Shown: positions 1 through 8,382, counted from the first letter of the stretch. The stretch is 64,000 nucleotides of DNA from Flavobacteriales bacterium (GCA_020635855.1 JACJYZ010000004.1:124001-188000); one strand, 5' to 3'. Translations and numbers: made by a program. Notes: generated from the sequence alone by a model not told the origin.

Positions 1-1
1 A

Positions 2-313
2 CTATTCTTCCATTGTCAGATTTACAATGCAAGGGTTGCCTTTGTAGTTCAATTGAGCAAACGTTGAGGCAAGCATGAGTCGCAATGCTTTTTTCCCTGC
101 GGTTTTCTTAAAATAGGATTCCCGCCTTAGAGCATCCTGCTTAAACAAATAGAATTCACAAAAGATAAGAATCAACGGCCCTCTGTTGGCGGTACTTTTG
201 GTTTTTCCCTGTTGATGGTATTCCAGTCGTTTTACAAGGTTGCTGCTATAACCCACGTAAAGAAGATGGTCCTTCCGACTGAATAAAATGTAGACACAAT
301 AAGGCAAGGGCAT
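2..313 (-). CDS. Small GIY-YIG domain nuclease
   Basis: A 103-residue stand-alone GIY-YIG domain protein. The two name motifs read VYIL (about residues 7-10) and YVGYS (19-23). They are followed by the conserved Arg (R29, in LVKRLEYH) and the metal-binding Glu in the 'RRESYFKK' helix (E65). Length and architecture match the UPF0213/putative endonuclease group, which is common and often multicopy in Bacteroidota; no extra DNA-binding domain is present. The ATG is clear and a TACATTTG box lies 25 nt upstream. The gene lies next to a tRNA-like hairpin and tRNA-Phe, a location that fits a mobile or duplicated unit, but this is inference. Real substrate unknown. Confidence 0.85.
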   Translation of the reverse strand: MPLPYCVYILFSRKDHLLYVGYSSNLVKRLEYHQQGKTKSTANRGPLILIFCEFYLFKQDALRRESYFKKTAGKKALRLMLASTFAQLNYKGNPCIVNLTMEE

Positions 314-338
314 GACAGAAAAATTGGTGCCCTCTATA

Positions 339-346
339 CAAATGTA
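339..346 (-). promoter_or_regulatory. Putative -7 box TACATTTG for the GIY-YIG gene
   Basis: An exact match to the Bacteroidota -7 consensus TAnnTTTG on the minus strand, 25 nt upstream of the GIY-YIG start codon. No good TTG was found at the -33 distance, so the call rests on the -7 box alone. Confidence 0.45.
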
Positions 347-363
347 ACAGAATCAAGAAGAAC

Positions 364-406
364 TGCCCCGCAGCAGAACTCGTGCCTCGTTCGCTTCGGG
401 GCACCA
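364..406 (+). repeat. tRNA-acceptor-like hairpin ending in CCA
   Basis: TGCCCCG (364-370) pairs perfectly with CGGGGCA (397-403) and is followed by CCA (404-406). The segment before the 3' arm contains GTTCGCTTC, reminiscent of a T-loop. This looks like the two ends of a tRNA joined around a short middle, or a tRNA remnant. It is too short and lacks D and anticodon arms, so it is not called a tRNA gene. Confidence 0.45.
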
Positions 407-488
407 TACCCTGAAGTGAAAAAGCCCAGGAGTCATGCAAAAAGCCCGATGAGTGATCATCGGGCTTTTTCTACTTCAGGGGTGGTGC
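401..488. repeat. Imperfect inverted repeat overlapping the tRNA-Phe acceptor end
   Basis: Arm 401-427 is the near reverse complement of arm 462-488. Both contain GGGCTTTTTC, ACTTCAGGG and TGGTGC when read in the same direction, with only small indels. The right arm runs into the tRNA-Phe 3' acceptor strand, so the left arm is an inverted copy of the tRNA gene end plus its trailer. The tRNA terminator hairpin lies between the arms. Confidence 0.6.
439..470 (-). terminator. Intrinsic terminator of tRNA-Phe
   Basis: A 14-bp perfect stem (AAAAAGCCCGATGA / TCATCGGGCTTTTT) with a 4-nt loop. A/T tracts on both sides make it functional in either direction. It lies just downstream of tRNA-Phe on the minus strand. 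Confidence 0.85.
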
Positions 489-555
489 GGGAGGGAGTCG
501 AACCCCCGACACAAGGATTTTCAGTCCTTTGCTCTACCAACTGAGCTACCGCACC
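483..555 (-). tRNA. tRNA-Phe (GAA)
   Basis: A 73-nt cloverleaf on the minus strand. The acceptor GGTGCGG pairs with CCGCACC and the discriminator is A. The D arm reads GTAGCTCAGTTGGTAGAGC, the anticodon loop CTGAAAA gives anticodon GAA, and the T arm contains GGGGGTTCGACTCCC. CCA is not encoded (CC is followed by C). Charges phenylalanine for UUC/UUU codons. A terminator follows at 439-470. Confidence 0.97.
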
Positions 556-619
556 GTAAAACCGGTGGCAAATGTAATAAATTTCCATTTACGAATACCG
601 TTCCCACGATTTACCTTTA

Positions 620-627
620 TACTTTTG
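620..627 (+). promoter_or_regulatory. -7 box TACTTTTG just upstream of coaX
   Basis: An exact TAnnTTTG match ending only 4 nt before the coaX ATG. If used with normal -7 spacing, transcription would begin at or within a few bases of the start codon, giving a leaderless message. The -33 element is not convincing. Confidence 0.5.
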
Positions 628-631
628 TCGG

Positions 632-1363
632 ATGCGACGTCTTGTCATTGATATGGGGTCCAGCCGCACAAAGGTCGCCGTGTTCAACTCCAATGAACTG
701 GAAAACCAAGCCACGCTGGAGGCTCCCATTGCAGAACAACTGAAAGATTGGCTACCGGATCCGCACACGATTCAGGCATGCGTCCTTTCCTCGGTTGCCT
801 CCGAAGACCCTGCACTCCTATCGTTTCTTTCATCCTTTCCGTTCTTCGTGCAGGTGGAAGCAGGCATGCGCACCCCGCTGAAAATGGCCTATGAAAGCCC
901 GGAAACACTCGGCAACGACAGGTTGGCTGCTGCGATCGGGGCCTGGTTCATCCACCCAGGTAAAGATCTGCTGGTGATTGATGCCGGCACCTGCATCACC
1001 ATGGACCTGGTTACGCACGATGCCACCTACCACGGTGGGAGTATCAGTCCCGGTCTGATGATGCGGTTCCGTGCCATGCATCAGTTCACGGCGCGGTTGC
1101 CGCTGGTTTCGCCCTCCGACGATGCATCTTTGACCGGCAGGAATACTGCGGCTTCCATTCGCTCCGGAGCTCAGAATGGGATCCTTGCGGAAGTGGATGG
1201 AATGGTCGCCCGATACCGCCAACAATTTCCACATCTCAAGGTCGTTCTGACCGGGGGCGATGCTTCTTTCTTTGAAAGCAACCTGAAATTTGACATCTTT
1301 GTCGCCCCAAACCTGGTTCTGGAAGGACTGAATTATATACTGAATGAACATACGACGCACTGA
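632..1363 (+). CDS. coaX: Type III pantothenate kinase
   Basis: Phosphorylates pantothenate with ATP, the first step of coenzyme A synthesis. The 243-residue length is normal for CoaX. The N-terminal phosphate loop reads VIDMGSSRTK, where the family usually has DxGNTRxK, so Asn is replaced by Ser. Then come GNDRLAAAIGA, the catalytic DAGTCITMDLV segment near residue 117, GGSISPGLMMR, and a C-terminal LTGGD adenine-binding motif. It is an ASKHA-fold enzyme, cytosolic, probably needing a monovalent cation. Its 3' end overlaps the next gene by 20 nt, so it heads the coaX-to-ppiD envelope operon, an order seen in other Bacteroidota. No Shine-Dalgarno is visible. Confidence 0.93.
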   Translation: MRRLVIDMGSSRTKVAVFNSNELENQATLEAPIAEQLKDWLPDPHTIQACVLSSVASEDPALLSFLSSFPFFVQVEAGMRTPLKMAYESPETLGNDRLAAAIGAWFIHPGKDLLVIDAGTCITMDLVTHDATYHGGSISPGLMMRFRAMHQFTARLPLVSPSDDASLTGRNTAASIRSGAQNGILAEVDGMVARYRQQFPHLKVVLTGGDASFFESNLKFDIFVAPNLVLEGLNYILNEHTTH

Positions 1364-2651
1364 GATCCTCATCTTGTCTCTGCTGACAGCAGGTTTGGCC
1401 CATGCACAAACCCGGAGCAATTCACCTTATTCCCGATACGGACTCGGGGAATTACACCACAACATGATGGGCGAATTCACCGGACTGGGTGAACTCTCTC
1501 TCCCCATTCGCCATGCCGCAACACTCAACTTCGACAACCCGGCATCGTTGACCGCTATCAACAGCACCATATTCATGTTCGGGTTTTATAGCGACATTTC
1601 CCGTATCGAATCCAATTCCATCACAAACCCACCCGTCAACAACAGTTCCTCTGCGGCCTACATGGCCCTGGGATTGCGTATTACCAAACCGGATCGGGCA
1701 ATCAAATGGAGTTCGGCACTCGGACTGCTTCCCTACAGCGGGGTTGGATACTCGGTAGAACAAAACGTAAAAATCAACCAGGTTGGGAACGTAAAATACC
1801 GGTTTGACGGAAGCGGCGGATTGAACCACCTGGTATTCGCCAATGGATGGCAAAAAGGTCCGGTATCCGTGGGACTTAAAACCGGTTATCTTTTCGGTAA
1901 GATAGACCGGGAACGCCAGAACCTGCTACCCGTTGATTCTGCGGCATTCAACAGCGCCGCCAAAAGCCGTTTAACAGTGGGCGACTTCACCCTGCAAGCC
2001 GGCGTGCAACTGGAACATAAATTGTCGTTGGGATCCGACTCCGAAGGCAAGAAAAGGGATTCCCTCCAGCTGATACTTGCCGGCACACTGGACCCTCAAT
2101 CCAACCTCCCGAATACCCGGGAAGACCTGACCGTTACCCTGATTAATCCGGGTGGAATCACCATCGACACCATCAATTATACCTATAAAAAGGGGCCATT
2201 GCTCATGCCACTCAGCTGGGGAGTGGGCTTGTCTGCCGGCCAGCAAAATAAAAACAGGAAATGGCTCGTGGGTGTTGACTATCGCTCCCAGTTATGGTCG
2301 AATTATACCCTGTTCAACCAGACAGATTCGCTTGGAAACGCCCACAAACTCAGCATCGGCGGCCTGTATCAACCCAGGCCCACGGCCATTGAATGGCGCG
2401 CCGGACTGTTCCTTTCACAAACCTATTACTTCCTGAATAGCACACCCATTAAGGAAAATGGCATAGCATTTGGATTAGGCATACCCATCGCTGACATGCG
2501 CAGCAATGTGGCCAATTATTTGAATCTTAGCTTCGTCATCGGTCAAAGAGGTACAACCGACAACAACCTGATCCGGGAACCATTTATGAGGTTCACTTTC
2601 GGATTTACCTTCCAGACCATGACATGGTTTTTAAAACGCAAATACGATTGA
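1344..2651 (+). CDS. Outer membrane beta-barrel protein ('SPYSRYGLG' family)
   Basis: A 435-residue exported protein. A signal peptide (residues 1-21, cleavage near AHA/Q) is followed by the SPYSRYGLGEL motif that opens a family of Bacteroidota outer membrane proteins. Alternating polar/hydrophobic beta strands run to an aromatic C-terminus (FGFTFQTMTW). Repeated Gly and Asn turns and the FDNPASL stretch recall FadL/PorV-type barrels. The ATG lies inside coaX, giving a 20-nt overlap and probable translational coupling. Specific substrate unknown. Neighbours concerned with LPS export (lptC) and outer membrane folding (ppiD-like) fit a place in the outer membrane. Confidence 0.75.
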   Translation: MNIRRTEILILSLLTAGLAHAQTRSNSPYSRYGLGELHHNMMGEFTGLGELSLPIRHAATLNFDNPASLTAINSTIFMFGFYSDISRIESNSITNPPVNNSSSAAYMALGLRITKPDRAIKWSSALGLLPYSGVGYSVEQNVKINQVGNVKYRFDGSGGLNHLVFANGWQKGPVSVGLKTGYLFGKIDRERQNLLPVDSAAFNSAAKSRLTVGDFTLQAGVQLEHKLSLGSDSEGKKRDSLQLILAGTLDPQSNLPNTREDLTVTLINPGGITIDTINYTYKKGPLLMPLSWGVGLSAGQQNKNRKWLVGVDYRSQLWSNYTLFNQTDSLGNAHKLSIGGLYQPRPTAIEWRAGLFLSQTYYFLNSTPIKENGIAFGLGIPIADMRSNVANYLNLSFVIGQRGTTDNNLIREPFMRFTFGFTFQTMTWFLKRKYD

Positions 2652-2652
2652 T

Positions 2653-3978
2653 ATGAAAGCATGTAAGAACATCTGGCTGGCAATTGTGATGATTTTCTCC
2701 AGCCTCCTGGCATCTGCACAGTGCTTCCAGCCGAAAGACAACGGAGAAAAATTCGGAGCGGACAGTGCCAAATGTGTTGAATACCTTTCGCTGTACGGCG
2801 AGTATTACAAACAGAAGAACTATGACATGGCCTACAAGCCATGGCAAATGGCCGTAATGAACTGCCCCCGTTCCTCCAAGAACCTTTACATTCACGGGCC
2901 TACGTTGATCAAAAACGCCATGCGGAACACCAAAGACCAGGCGCAACTTAAGTTGCTGCTCGACTCTTTGATGTGTCTCTACGATCAACGGATCGAGTTC
3001 TTCGGGCAAAAAGGATATGTGACGAACCGCAAGGCAATTGACATGTTCACCATCACCAAGAGCAGTGAAAAAGCATTTCCTATGTTCGTTGAAGGTGTAG
3101 GTATGGAAGGCAATGAAACGGAAGCCGCCGCGCTGATCTATTATTTCCAGTCGGCCTGTGACATGCTTGACAAAGACAAAATTACCAAAGAACAGGTGCT
3201 TGAGGTCTTCGAACAAGTAACCGGTATCATTGATGCCAACCTGAAAAAGACCCCGAACGATGAAGGTTATCTGAGCGCGCAGGAAAACGTTGAAAAGATC
3301 TTTGTTACTTGCGGAGGCATAGCAGATTGTGAATCCATGATCGCCATCTTCAAACCTCAATATGAAGAAAAGAAAGGCAACATCGACTGGCTGAAGAAAG
3401 TGGCCAACCTGCTTGACAGGCAGAAATGCACCGATTCACAGTTGTTCTTCGACGTAGCCAAACAGATTCACGCCCTGGAACCCTCTTCATTCTCTGCCAG
3501 CCTGATCGCCGGCGTATCCATTGCCAAGGGTGATTGCTCTACGGCCATCAAGTACCTGCAAGATGCCGTTGAACTTGAACAGGATGCCGAGAAAAAATCA
3601 AAATACATGCTGGGCATCGCCAAATGTCAAGCCTCGCAGAAAAACTTCGGAGCAGCAAAAAGCAGTGCTCTCAAAGCAGCCTCCATCCGGGGTGGTTGGG
3701 GTGAACCTTACATCTCCATTGCCGAATGGTGTGCCCAATCGGCCGGTGAATGCGGCGACAACGAGTGTCTGCAGAAAGCGGCGTTCTGGGTGGCTGTCGA
3801 CTACCTGAACAAAGCACGCGCAGTGGATGCCTCCTGTGGAAGCGAAGCCGGTAAACTGATCAGCCGCTACAGCCAATACTTTCCCAACAACGAAACCTGC
3901 TTCTTCCATGGCCTCAAGGAAGGCGATGAAGTACAGGTGGGTTGCTGGATCAATGAAAAAACCAAGGTCCGCTTTTGA
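2653..3978 (+). CDS. Exported TPR protein
   Basis: A 441-residue protein with a signal peptide (to about LASA/QC, residue 22). Helix-turn-helix TPR-like pairs span most of its length (for example YYKQKNYDMAYKPWQMAV near 50-70 and CSTAIKYLQDAVELEQDAEK near 295). Several Cys occur in the C-terminal half. It begins 1 nt after the barrel gene stop. The final codons overlap the lptC start (TTG over TGA). Function is not known; TPR scaffolds in this position probably help outer membrane or LPS assembly, which is inference from context. Confidence 0.75.
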   Translation: MKACKNIWLAIVMIFSSLLASAQCFQPKDNGEKFGADSAKCVEYLSLYGEYYKQKNYDMAYKPWQMAVMNCPRSSKNLYIHGPTLIKNAMRNTKDQAQLKLLLDSLMCLYDQRIEFFGQKGYVTNRKAIDMFTITKSSEKAFPMFVEGVGMEGNETEAAALIYYFQSACDMLDKDKITKEQVLEVFEQVTGIIDANLKKTPNDEGYLSAQENVEKIFVTCGGIADCESMIAIFKPQYEEKKGNIDWLKKVANLLDRQKCTDSQLFFDVAKQIHALEPSSFSASLIAGVSIAKGDCSTAIKYLQDAVELEQDAEKKSKYMLGIAKCQASQKNFGAAKSSALKAASIRGGWGEPYISIAEWCAQSAGECGDNECLQKAAFWVAVDYLNKARAVDASCGSEAGKLISRYSQYFPNNETCFFHGLKEGDEVQVGCWINEKTKVRF

Positions 3979-4568
3979 GGACATTCATCCCATTGAATCA
4001 AACGGGCTGGCACCATTGGCGTGTCATCCCGTTTCTTTTTTTGTTCTGGGCCTGTGAGAATGACATGGAAAAGGTGAACTTGATCACGCAGGCAGAAGAA
4101 CAGGCACAGGAGGTGTCAAAAGACATCGACATCCTTTACAGCGATTCCGCAGCCATCAAGGTACACCTGACAGCCCCCGTGATGAACCACTTCGCGGGTG
4201 ATAACCCCCGCCTGGAATTTCCTGCTGGATTGCATGTGGAGTTTTTTGATTCCATCGGTGAACCCAGCGCCAACCTGTCTTCCAGGTACGCCGTGCGAAA
4301 TATCAATGAAAAGAAAATGGAAGCCCGCAACGATGTGGTGGTGGTGAACACCAAAGGTGAGAAACTGAATACCGAATACCTGGAATGGGACGAAGAGGAA
4401 GGAATGATTCATACCAATGAAAAGGTACGGCTTACCACCGCAACCGAAGTGATCTGGGGGGAAGGACTGGATGCCGACCAATACTTCCGGCACTTCCAGG
4501 TTCGCAACATCCAGGGCAGTATTCTGCTGGACGACCTGGATACGGATTCAACCCAAACCACACCATGA
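3975..4568 (+). CDS. lptC: LPS export lipoprotein LptC
   Basis: A 197-residue LptC-family protein. LptC links the inner-membrane LptBFG transporter to the LptA bridge that carries lipopolysaccharide across the periplasm. A short hydrophobic leader ends in the lipobox-like LFWAC (Cys 27), so a lipoprotein is likely. The body has the repeated beta-jellyroll strands of the OstA/LptC fold (SDSAAIKVHLTAPV, LSSRYAVRNINEKKMEARND, EKLNTEYLEWDEEEGMI). The start is a TTG overlapping the previous stop, since no in-frame ATG precedes the lipobox. The C-terminal TGA overlaps the ATG of the following 56-codon gene. Confidence 0.85.
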   Translation: MRTFIPLNQTGWHHWRVIPFLFLFWACENDMEKVNLITQAEEQAQEVSKDIDILYSDSAAIKVHLTAPVMNHFAGDNPRLEFPAGLHVEFFDSIGEPSANLSSRYAVRNINEKKMEARNDVVVVNTKGEKLNTEYLEWDEEEGMIHTNEKVRLTTATEVIWGEGLDADQYFRHFQVRNIQGSILLDDLDTDSTQTTP

Positions 4569-4735
4569 ACACCATCTACCAGGTGCTATGGATCATTGTG
4601 GCCGCCATCAGCCTCGGAACCTCCATACTGGCAGCCTCAAAAGGAGATCTTCGACAAGCATTATATTTTTTTATCTTTACTTTGCTTTCCTGTCTGCTTT
4701 TTTGGCGCAGAAGGAAGATGTCTAGAAACGATTAA
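4565..4735 (+). CDS. 56-aa two-helix membrane protein
   Basis: A short gene that automatic length cut-offs would drop. The ATG overlaps the lptC stop (ATGA) and TAA ends at 4735. The product has two hydrophobic segments, about residues 5-24 (IYQVLWIIVAAISLGTSILA) and 32-47 (ALYFFIFTLLSCLLFW), joined by a charged KGDLRQ loop. It ends in a strongly basic tail (RRRKMSRND). The ATGA coupling, membrane topology and typical codon use argue that it is real. Small membrane proteins occur in this position in related operons as far as I recall. Function unknown; a partner of the Lpt or CNNM proteins is possible. Confidence 0.7.
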   Translation: MNTIYQVLWIIVAAISLGTSILAASKGDLRQALYFFIFTLLSCLLFWRRRKMSRND

Positions 4736-4790
4736 GATGGAACCGTCGGAGGATACCGAATCGACCCTTACCAAGCCTGTCAGGTAAGTT

Positions 4791-6044
4791 ATGGAAACAG
4801 GCCTGGTTATTCTCATTTCCCTTTTCTTTTCGGCTTTTTTCTCAGGCATTGAGATTGCCTATATCACCGCAAACCGCCTGGAACTTGAGCTCAAAAGAAA
4901 GAAAGGCATGCTTTCCGCAAAGCTCCTTTCCTACCTGACAAGACACCCGTCTCGCTTCATCGGCGCACTCCTGATCGGAAACAATGTGTCGCTGGTTTTC
5001 TATGGTATTTACATGGCAAAACTGCTGGAGCCACCGCTTCGCGACTACCTTGCCACCGACGGTGCGGTGATGGTGGCCCAAACCATTCTCTCCACCTTAC
5101 TGGTGCTTTTCACCGCTGAATTCCTGCCCAAAGTGCTTTTCCGGATCAACCCCAACGCCATCCTGAGCACCTTCGCCATCCCACTGTGGATCATTTACCA
5201 CCTCATGTTTGTGCTCGTATGGGTGATCATCGGTATGGCCGAATTCATCCTCAAACACATTTTCGGTATCGCCATCACCGACCAACACCCCGTTTTCGGG
5301 AAAACCGACCTCGACCACTACCTCCACCTTGCCACAACCGGCCCCAATACCGGTGAAAATATGGACCCCGAAATCCAGATTTTCAAGAATGCACTGGATT
5401 TCACCAATGTGAAAGTGAGGGAATGCATGGTTCCCAGGACAGAAATCGTAGCGCTTCCCATCGATTCGGCACTGGACGAACTCAAACACCAGTTCATCCG
5501 TACCGGACTTTCCAAGATCCTGATCTACAAGGATTCCATTGATCACATCATCGGATATACCCACTCCTACGAACTGTTCAAAAGTCCGAAACACATCAAA
5601 TCAATCCTCCTGCCCATCATCATCGCGCCGGAAACCATGCGCGCCAATGAACTCATGGAAAAATTCATCCGTGAACACAAAAGTGTGGCTGTGGTGGTGG
5701 ATGAGTTCGGCGGTACCGCCGGCATGGTGACCATGGAAGACATCATGGAAGAGATTTTCGGAGAGATCGAAGATGAGCACGATTCTGAAGAACTGGTGGA
5801 AAGAAAAATCGGCGATCACGACTACCTGTTTTCAGCCCGCCATGAGATCGATTACCTCAATGATACGTACCAACTCGGGCTGAAAACCTCCGAGGAATAT
5901 GAGACCCTTGGTGGCATGATCACCTACTACCACCAAAGCATTCCACGGCTGGGAGAAGAGATCGTGGTGGACCGGCTCCAGTTCACCATCAAGAAAGCCT
6001 CCGATTCAAGGATCGACCTGATCCGTCTGAAAGTGTTGGAATAA
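4791..6044 (+). CDS. CNNM/CorC (HlyC) family membrane protein
   Basis: A 417-residue protein. An N-terminal DUF21/CNNM transmembrane domain (about 1-190, FFSAFFSGIEIAYITANRLELE and later hydrophobic helices) is followed by a CBS pair (about 205-330, with VAVVVDEFGGTAGMVTMEDIMEEIFGEIEDE). A CorC_HlyC small domain (about 345-415) ends it. Family members transport or regulate Mg2+ and related cations. In Bacteroidota a paralogue is GldE, and a separate gldE is present at 39-40.4 kb, so this copy is the generic CNNM type. It sits 55 nt after the 56-codon gene in the same operon. Confidence 0.88.
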   Translation: METGLVILISLFFSAFFSGIEIAYITANRLELELKRKKGMLSAKLLSYLTRHPSRFIGALLIGNNVSLVFYGIYMAKLLEPPLRDYLATDGAVMVAQTILSTLLVLFTAEFLPKVLFRINPNAILSTFAIPLWIIYHLMFVLVWVIIGMAEFILKHIFGIAITDQHPVFGKTDLDHYLHLATTGPNTGENMDPEIQIFKNALDFTNVKVRECMVPRTEIVALPIDSALDELKHQFIRTGLSKILIYKDSIDHIIGYTHSYELFKSPKHIKSILLPIIIAPETMRANELMEKFIREHKSVAVVVDEFGGTAGMVTMEDIMEEIFGEIEDEHDSEELVERKIGDHDYLFSARHEIDYLNDTYQLGLKTSEEYETLGGMITYYHQSIPRLGEEIVVDRLQFTIKKASDSRIDLIRLKVLE

Positions 6045-6094
6045 AAGGTAAGTTAAGCCTTTTACACCACCTTTTAAATCTCAAGAATCCATTG

Positions 6095-6102
6095 TATATT
6101 CG
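6095..6102 (+). promoter_or_regulatory. Possible -7 box TATATTCG upstream of the ppiD-like gene
   Basis: TATATTCG differs from TAnnTTTG at one position and lies 26 nt before the ATG at 6129, in the 84-nt gap after the CNNM gene. It may give the foldase gene its own promoter. Confidence 0.35.
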
Positions 6103-6128
6103 CACCTCATTTTCAATACCTGAATTTC

Positions 6129-8237
6129 ATGGCAGTCATTGGTAGCATTAGAAAAAGAATGGGTGTCCTCCTGATATTCTTCGTAGGAGGCGCTCTGTTG
6201 GCCTTTATCCTGGGAGACCTTGCCAGTTCCCGCGTATCCCTGTTCACTTCGGATAATACCACCATCGTGGAGGTGGCGGGTCAGAAGATTTCCTATGATG
6301 ACTACCTGAACCACGTCAACCAACAGATCAAATCGTATGAGGCCTATACCGGCAAAGCTGCCGAAGGTGAAATGGAATCATACCTGCGCGACCAGGCCTG
6401 GGACCGCATGATCCGTGAAACCATCCTTGACCAACAGTTCAGCGAGGCCGGTGTAGCCGTTTCTCCCGAAGAAGTATTCGATATGGTTCAGGGTAAAAAC
6501 ATTCACCCTGAGGTTAAACGCGCCTTCTCAAACCCGCAAACCGGTGAGTTCAATGCCGCCCAGGTGGTGATGCAGATGAAGAGCCAGAAAGACAACGAAC
6601 AATTCCAGACCTGGTGGAACAGCTTCGAACGCGACATCATCCGTGACCGTTATTACGACAAGTACACCACCCTCATCAAGAAAGGACTGTACACCACCAC
6701 CGCCGAGGCCCAACGCAGTGCCGAAGAAAATTCAGCCAAGGTAACCATGGTGTATGTACAAAAAGCCTTCAAGAGCATCCCTGACAGTACCATCCAGGTG
6801 ACTGATGCAGACATCTCCGCATACTACAACGCACATAAGGAAGAGTACCGGCAGAAAGAAGAGGAACGCACCATCGAATACGTTGTGTTCGATGTAAATC
6901 CCTCCCACGCTGATACTGCGGAAGTGGAAGAATGGATCGGCCAAATGAAGACCGAACTGGCCGCCAGCGAAGACGACAGCCTTTTCGTGAACCGGAATGC
7001 CGATACACCTTTCGATGCCGAGTACCATTCGAAAGGAACAATCGCCGCCAACCTGGATTCCGTATTCTTCAGCGCTGACAAAGGCACAATCGTAGGCCCC
7101 TACTTCGAGAACGGCTCCTACAAACTGGCCAAACTGATGGATCGCCGCATGCGCCCTGACAGCGCCCAGCTCCGTACCATCCTGATCCTGGCCAAACAGC
7201 CGGGAGATACCCTCGCCGCGCACAACAAGGCCGATAGCCTGGTGCAGGTGCTGAAAGGTGGTGCCGATTTCAAAACCGTTGCCTTCCAGAACTCCGACGA
7301 TCAAACCAACAAAGCCGACAGCGGCAACATTGGCTGGGTATCCGAATATGACCAGAAGGTGCAGTACTACGGTCAACAATTTGCAGACACCTGCTTCGCA
7401 GTGGGTTCAAAAGGCCTGATCGTTCTGAAGATGCCCTTCGGTGCCATCATCGCGGATGTGCAGGCACAAACACCCGCAGTTCCCCAGGTGCAGATCGCAT
7501 TTGTAGATAGAAGGGTGGTCCCGGGTACCGAAACTTTCAATGACATTTATGCCAAAGCCAACGCATTTGCGGGCACCAGTCGCACACCCGAAGCATTCCA
7601 GGCCAATTCGAACACACTTTCCAAACGTGTGGCTGAGAACCTTCATGCAGGCGACCGGAATGTGACCGGCCTCGAATCAGCCCGTGAACTGATCCGCTGG
7701 ATCTTCAATAACAACGAAGGTGATATCTCCGACGTGATGTCTTTCGGCGATAAATTCGTGGTTGCTTATGTGAAGCAGGTATTCGAAAGAGGGTACATCC
7801 CCATTGAAAAGAAGAAACTCGAACTTGAGTTGCTCGCAAAAAAGGAAAAGAAAGCCGAACAACTCATGGCCGACTTCAATAAAGTAACCGGCGGCAATGC
7901 CGACATCCAATCGGTGGCCGTGGCCCTGCAGGAAACTGCCAAACCTGTCGACAATTTCTCATTCGGTGCGTCTTTCGTTACCGGCTTGGGTATGGAACCC
8001 GCCGTAATAGGAACCGCTTTCGCACTACAGCCCAATCAGCTCTCAAAACCCATCAAGGGCAATTCCGGTGTATATGTGATCACCGTTCAATCCGCTACCC
8101 CGGCAGAGGCCCAAACCGACCTCACCGGAACCAAGGCATCCCTGAGCAGCAACCTGCAATCTAGGGTGAATGGTGAAGTACTCGGCGCCCTGATCGATCA
8201 GGCCGACGTACACGATCACCGCACGAAGTTTCAGTAA
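6129..8237 (+). CDS. PpiD-like periplasmic peptidyl-prolyl isomerase
   Basis: A 702-residue membrane-anchored foldase. One N-terminal transmembrane helix (about 11-32, MGVLLIFFVGGALLAFILGD) is followed by a SurA_N/PpiD-type chaperone region (VEVAGQKISYDDYLNHV and the helices after it). A parvulin rotamase domain lies near residues 340-450 (LRTILILAKQPGD, GGADFKTVA, SGNIGWVSE), with a long C-terminal chaperone segment after it. This is the architecture of bacterial PpiD, which assists outer membrane and secreted proteins as they leave the Sec translocon. It is the last gene of the coaX operon. The TAA is followed after 3 nt by a 13-bp repeat tract and then a terminator. Confidence 0.88.
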   Translation: MAVIGSIRKRMGVLLIFFVGGALLAFILGDLASSRVSLFTSDNTTIVEVAGQKISYDDYLNHVNQQIKSYEAYTGKAAEGEMESYLRDQAWDRMIRETILDQQFSEAGVAVSPEEVFDMVQGKNIHPEVKRAFSNPQTGEFNAAQVVMQMKSQKDNEQFQTWWNSFERDIIRDRYYDKYTTLIKKGLYTTTAEAQRSAEENSAKVTMVYVQKAFKSIPDSTIQVTDADISAYYNAHKEEYRQKEEERTIEYVVFDVNPSHADTAEVEEWIGQMKTELAASEDDSLFVNRNADTPFDAEYHSKGTIAANLDSVFFSADKGTIVGPYFENGSYKLAKLMDRRMRPDSAQLRTILILAKQPGDTLAAHNKADSLVQVLKGGADFKTVAFQNSDDQTNKADSGNIGWVSEYDQKVQYYGQQFADTCFAVGSKGLIVLKMPFGAIIADVQAQTPAVPQVQIAFVDRRVVPGTETFNDIYAKANAFAGTSRTPEAFQANSNTLSKRVAENLHAGDRNVTGLESARELIRWIFNNNEGDISDVMSFGDKFVVAYVKQVFERGYIPIEKKKLELELLAKKEKKAEQLMADFNKVTGGNADIQSVAVALQETAKPVDNFSFGASFVTGLGMEPAVIGTAFALQPNQLSKPIKGNSGVYVITVQSATPAEAQTDLTGTKASLSSNLQSRVNGEVLGALIDQADVHDHRTKFQ

Positions 8238-8240
8238 TAG

Positions 8241-8276
8241 AGCATACTGCAACAGCATACTGCATACAGTCTGCAG
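8241..8276 (+). repeat. 13-bp repeat tract, variant copy, at the ppiD stop
   Basis: Units related to ACAGCAACAGCAT (here ACTGCAACAGCAT and ACTGCATACAG) start 3 nt after the stop codon. It faces the inverted array at 8346-8381 across the terminator. Confidence 0.7.
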
Positions 8277-8295
8277 TAAACCTGCTGAATACCAT

Positions 8296-8331
8296 AAAAA
8301 GAGCATACAGGATGACCCGTATGCTTTTTTT
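8296..8331. terminator. Bidirectional terminator between ppiD-like gene and rodA
   Basis: The stem AAAAAGAGCATAC / GTATGCTTTTTTT encloses a 10-nt loop, with A and T tracts on either side. It serves both convergent genes. The stem itself contains the AGCATAC core of the flanking 13-bp repeats. Confidence 0.8.
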
Positions 8332-8345
8332 CTGCACGTACGCCT

Positions 8346-8381
8346 CTGTATGCTGTTGCTGTATGCTCTTGCTGTTGCTGT
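8346..8381 (-). repeat. 13-bp repeat array next to the rodA stop
   Basis: Read on the minus strand, ACAGCAACAGC then AAGAGCAT and ACAGCAACAGCAT units begin one base after the rodA TAG. This array is the inverted partner of 8241-8276. Confidence 0.8.
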
Positions 8382-8382
8382 C

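Noticed and set aside
453..743. Open frame with a GRESNPRHKDFQSFALPTEL-like protein
   Set aside because: It is the antisense translation of tRNA-Phe, a well-known false protein in databases, running into coaX in the wrong frame.
4737..4787. 16-codon frame between the 56-aa gene and the CNNM gene
   Set aside because: Too short, highly charged and without features; more likely spacer.
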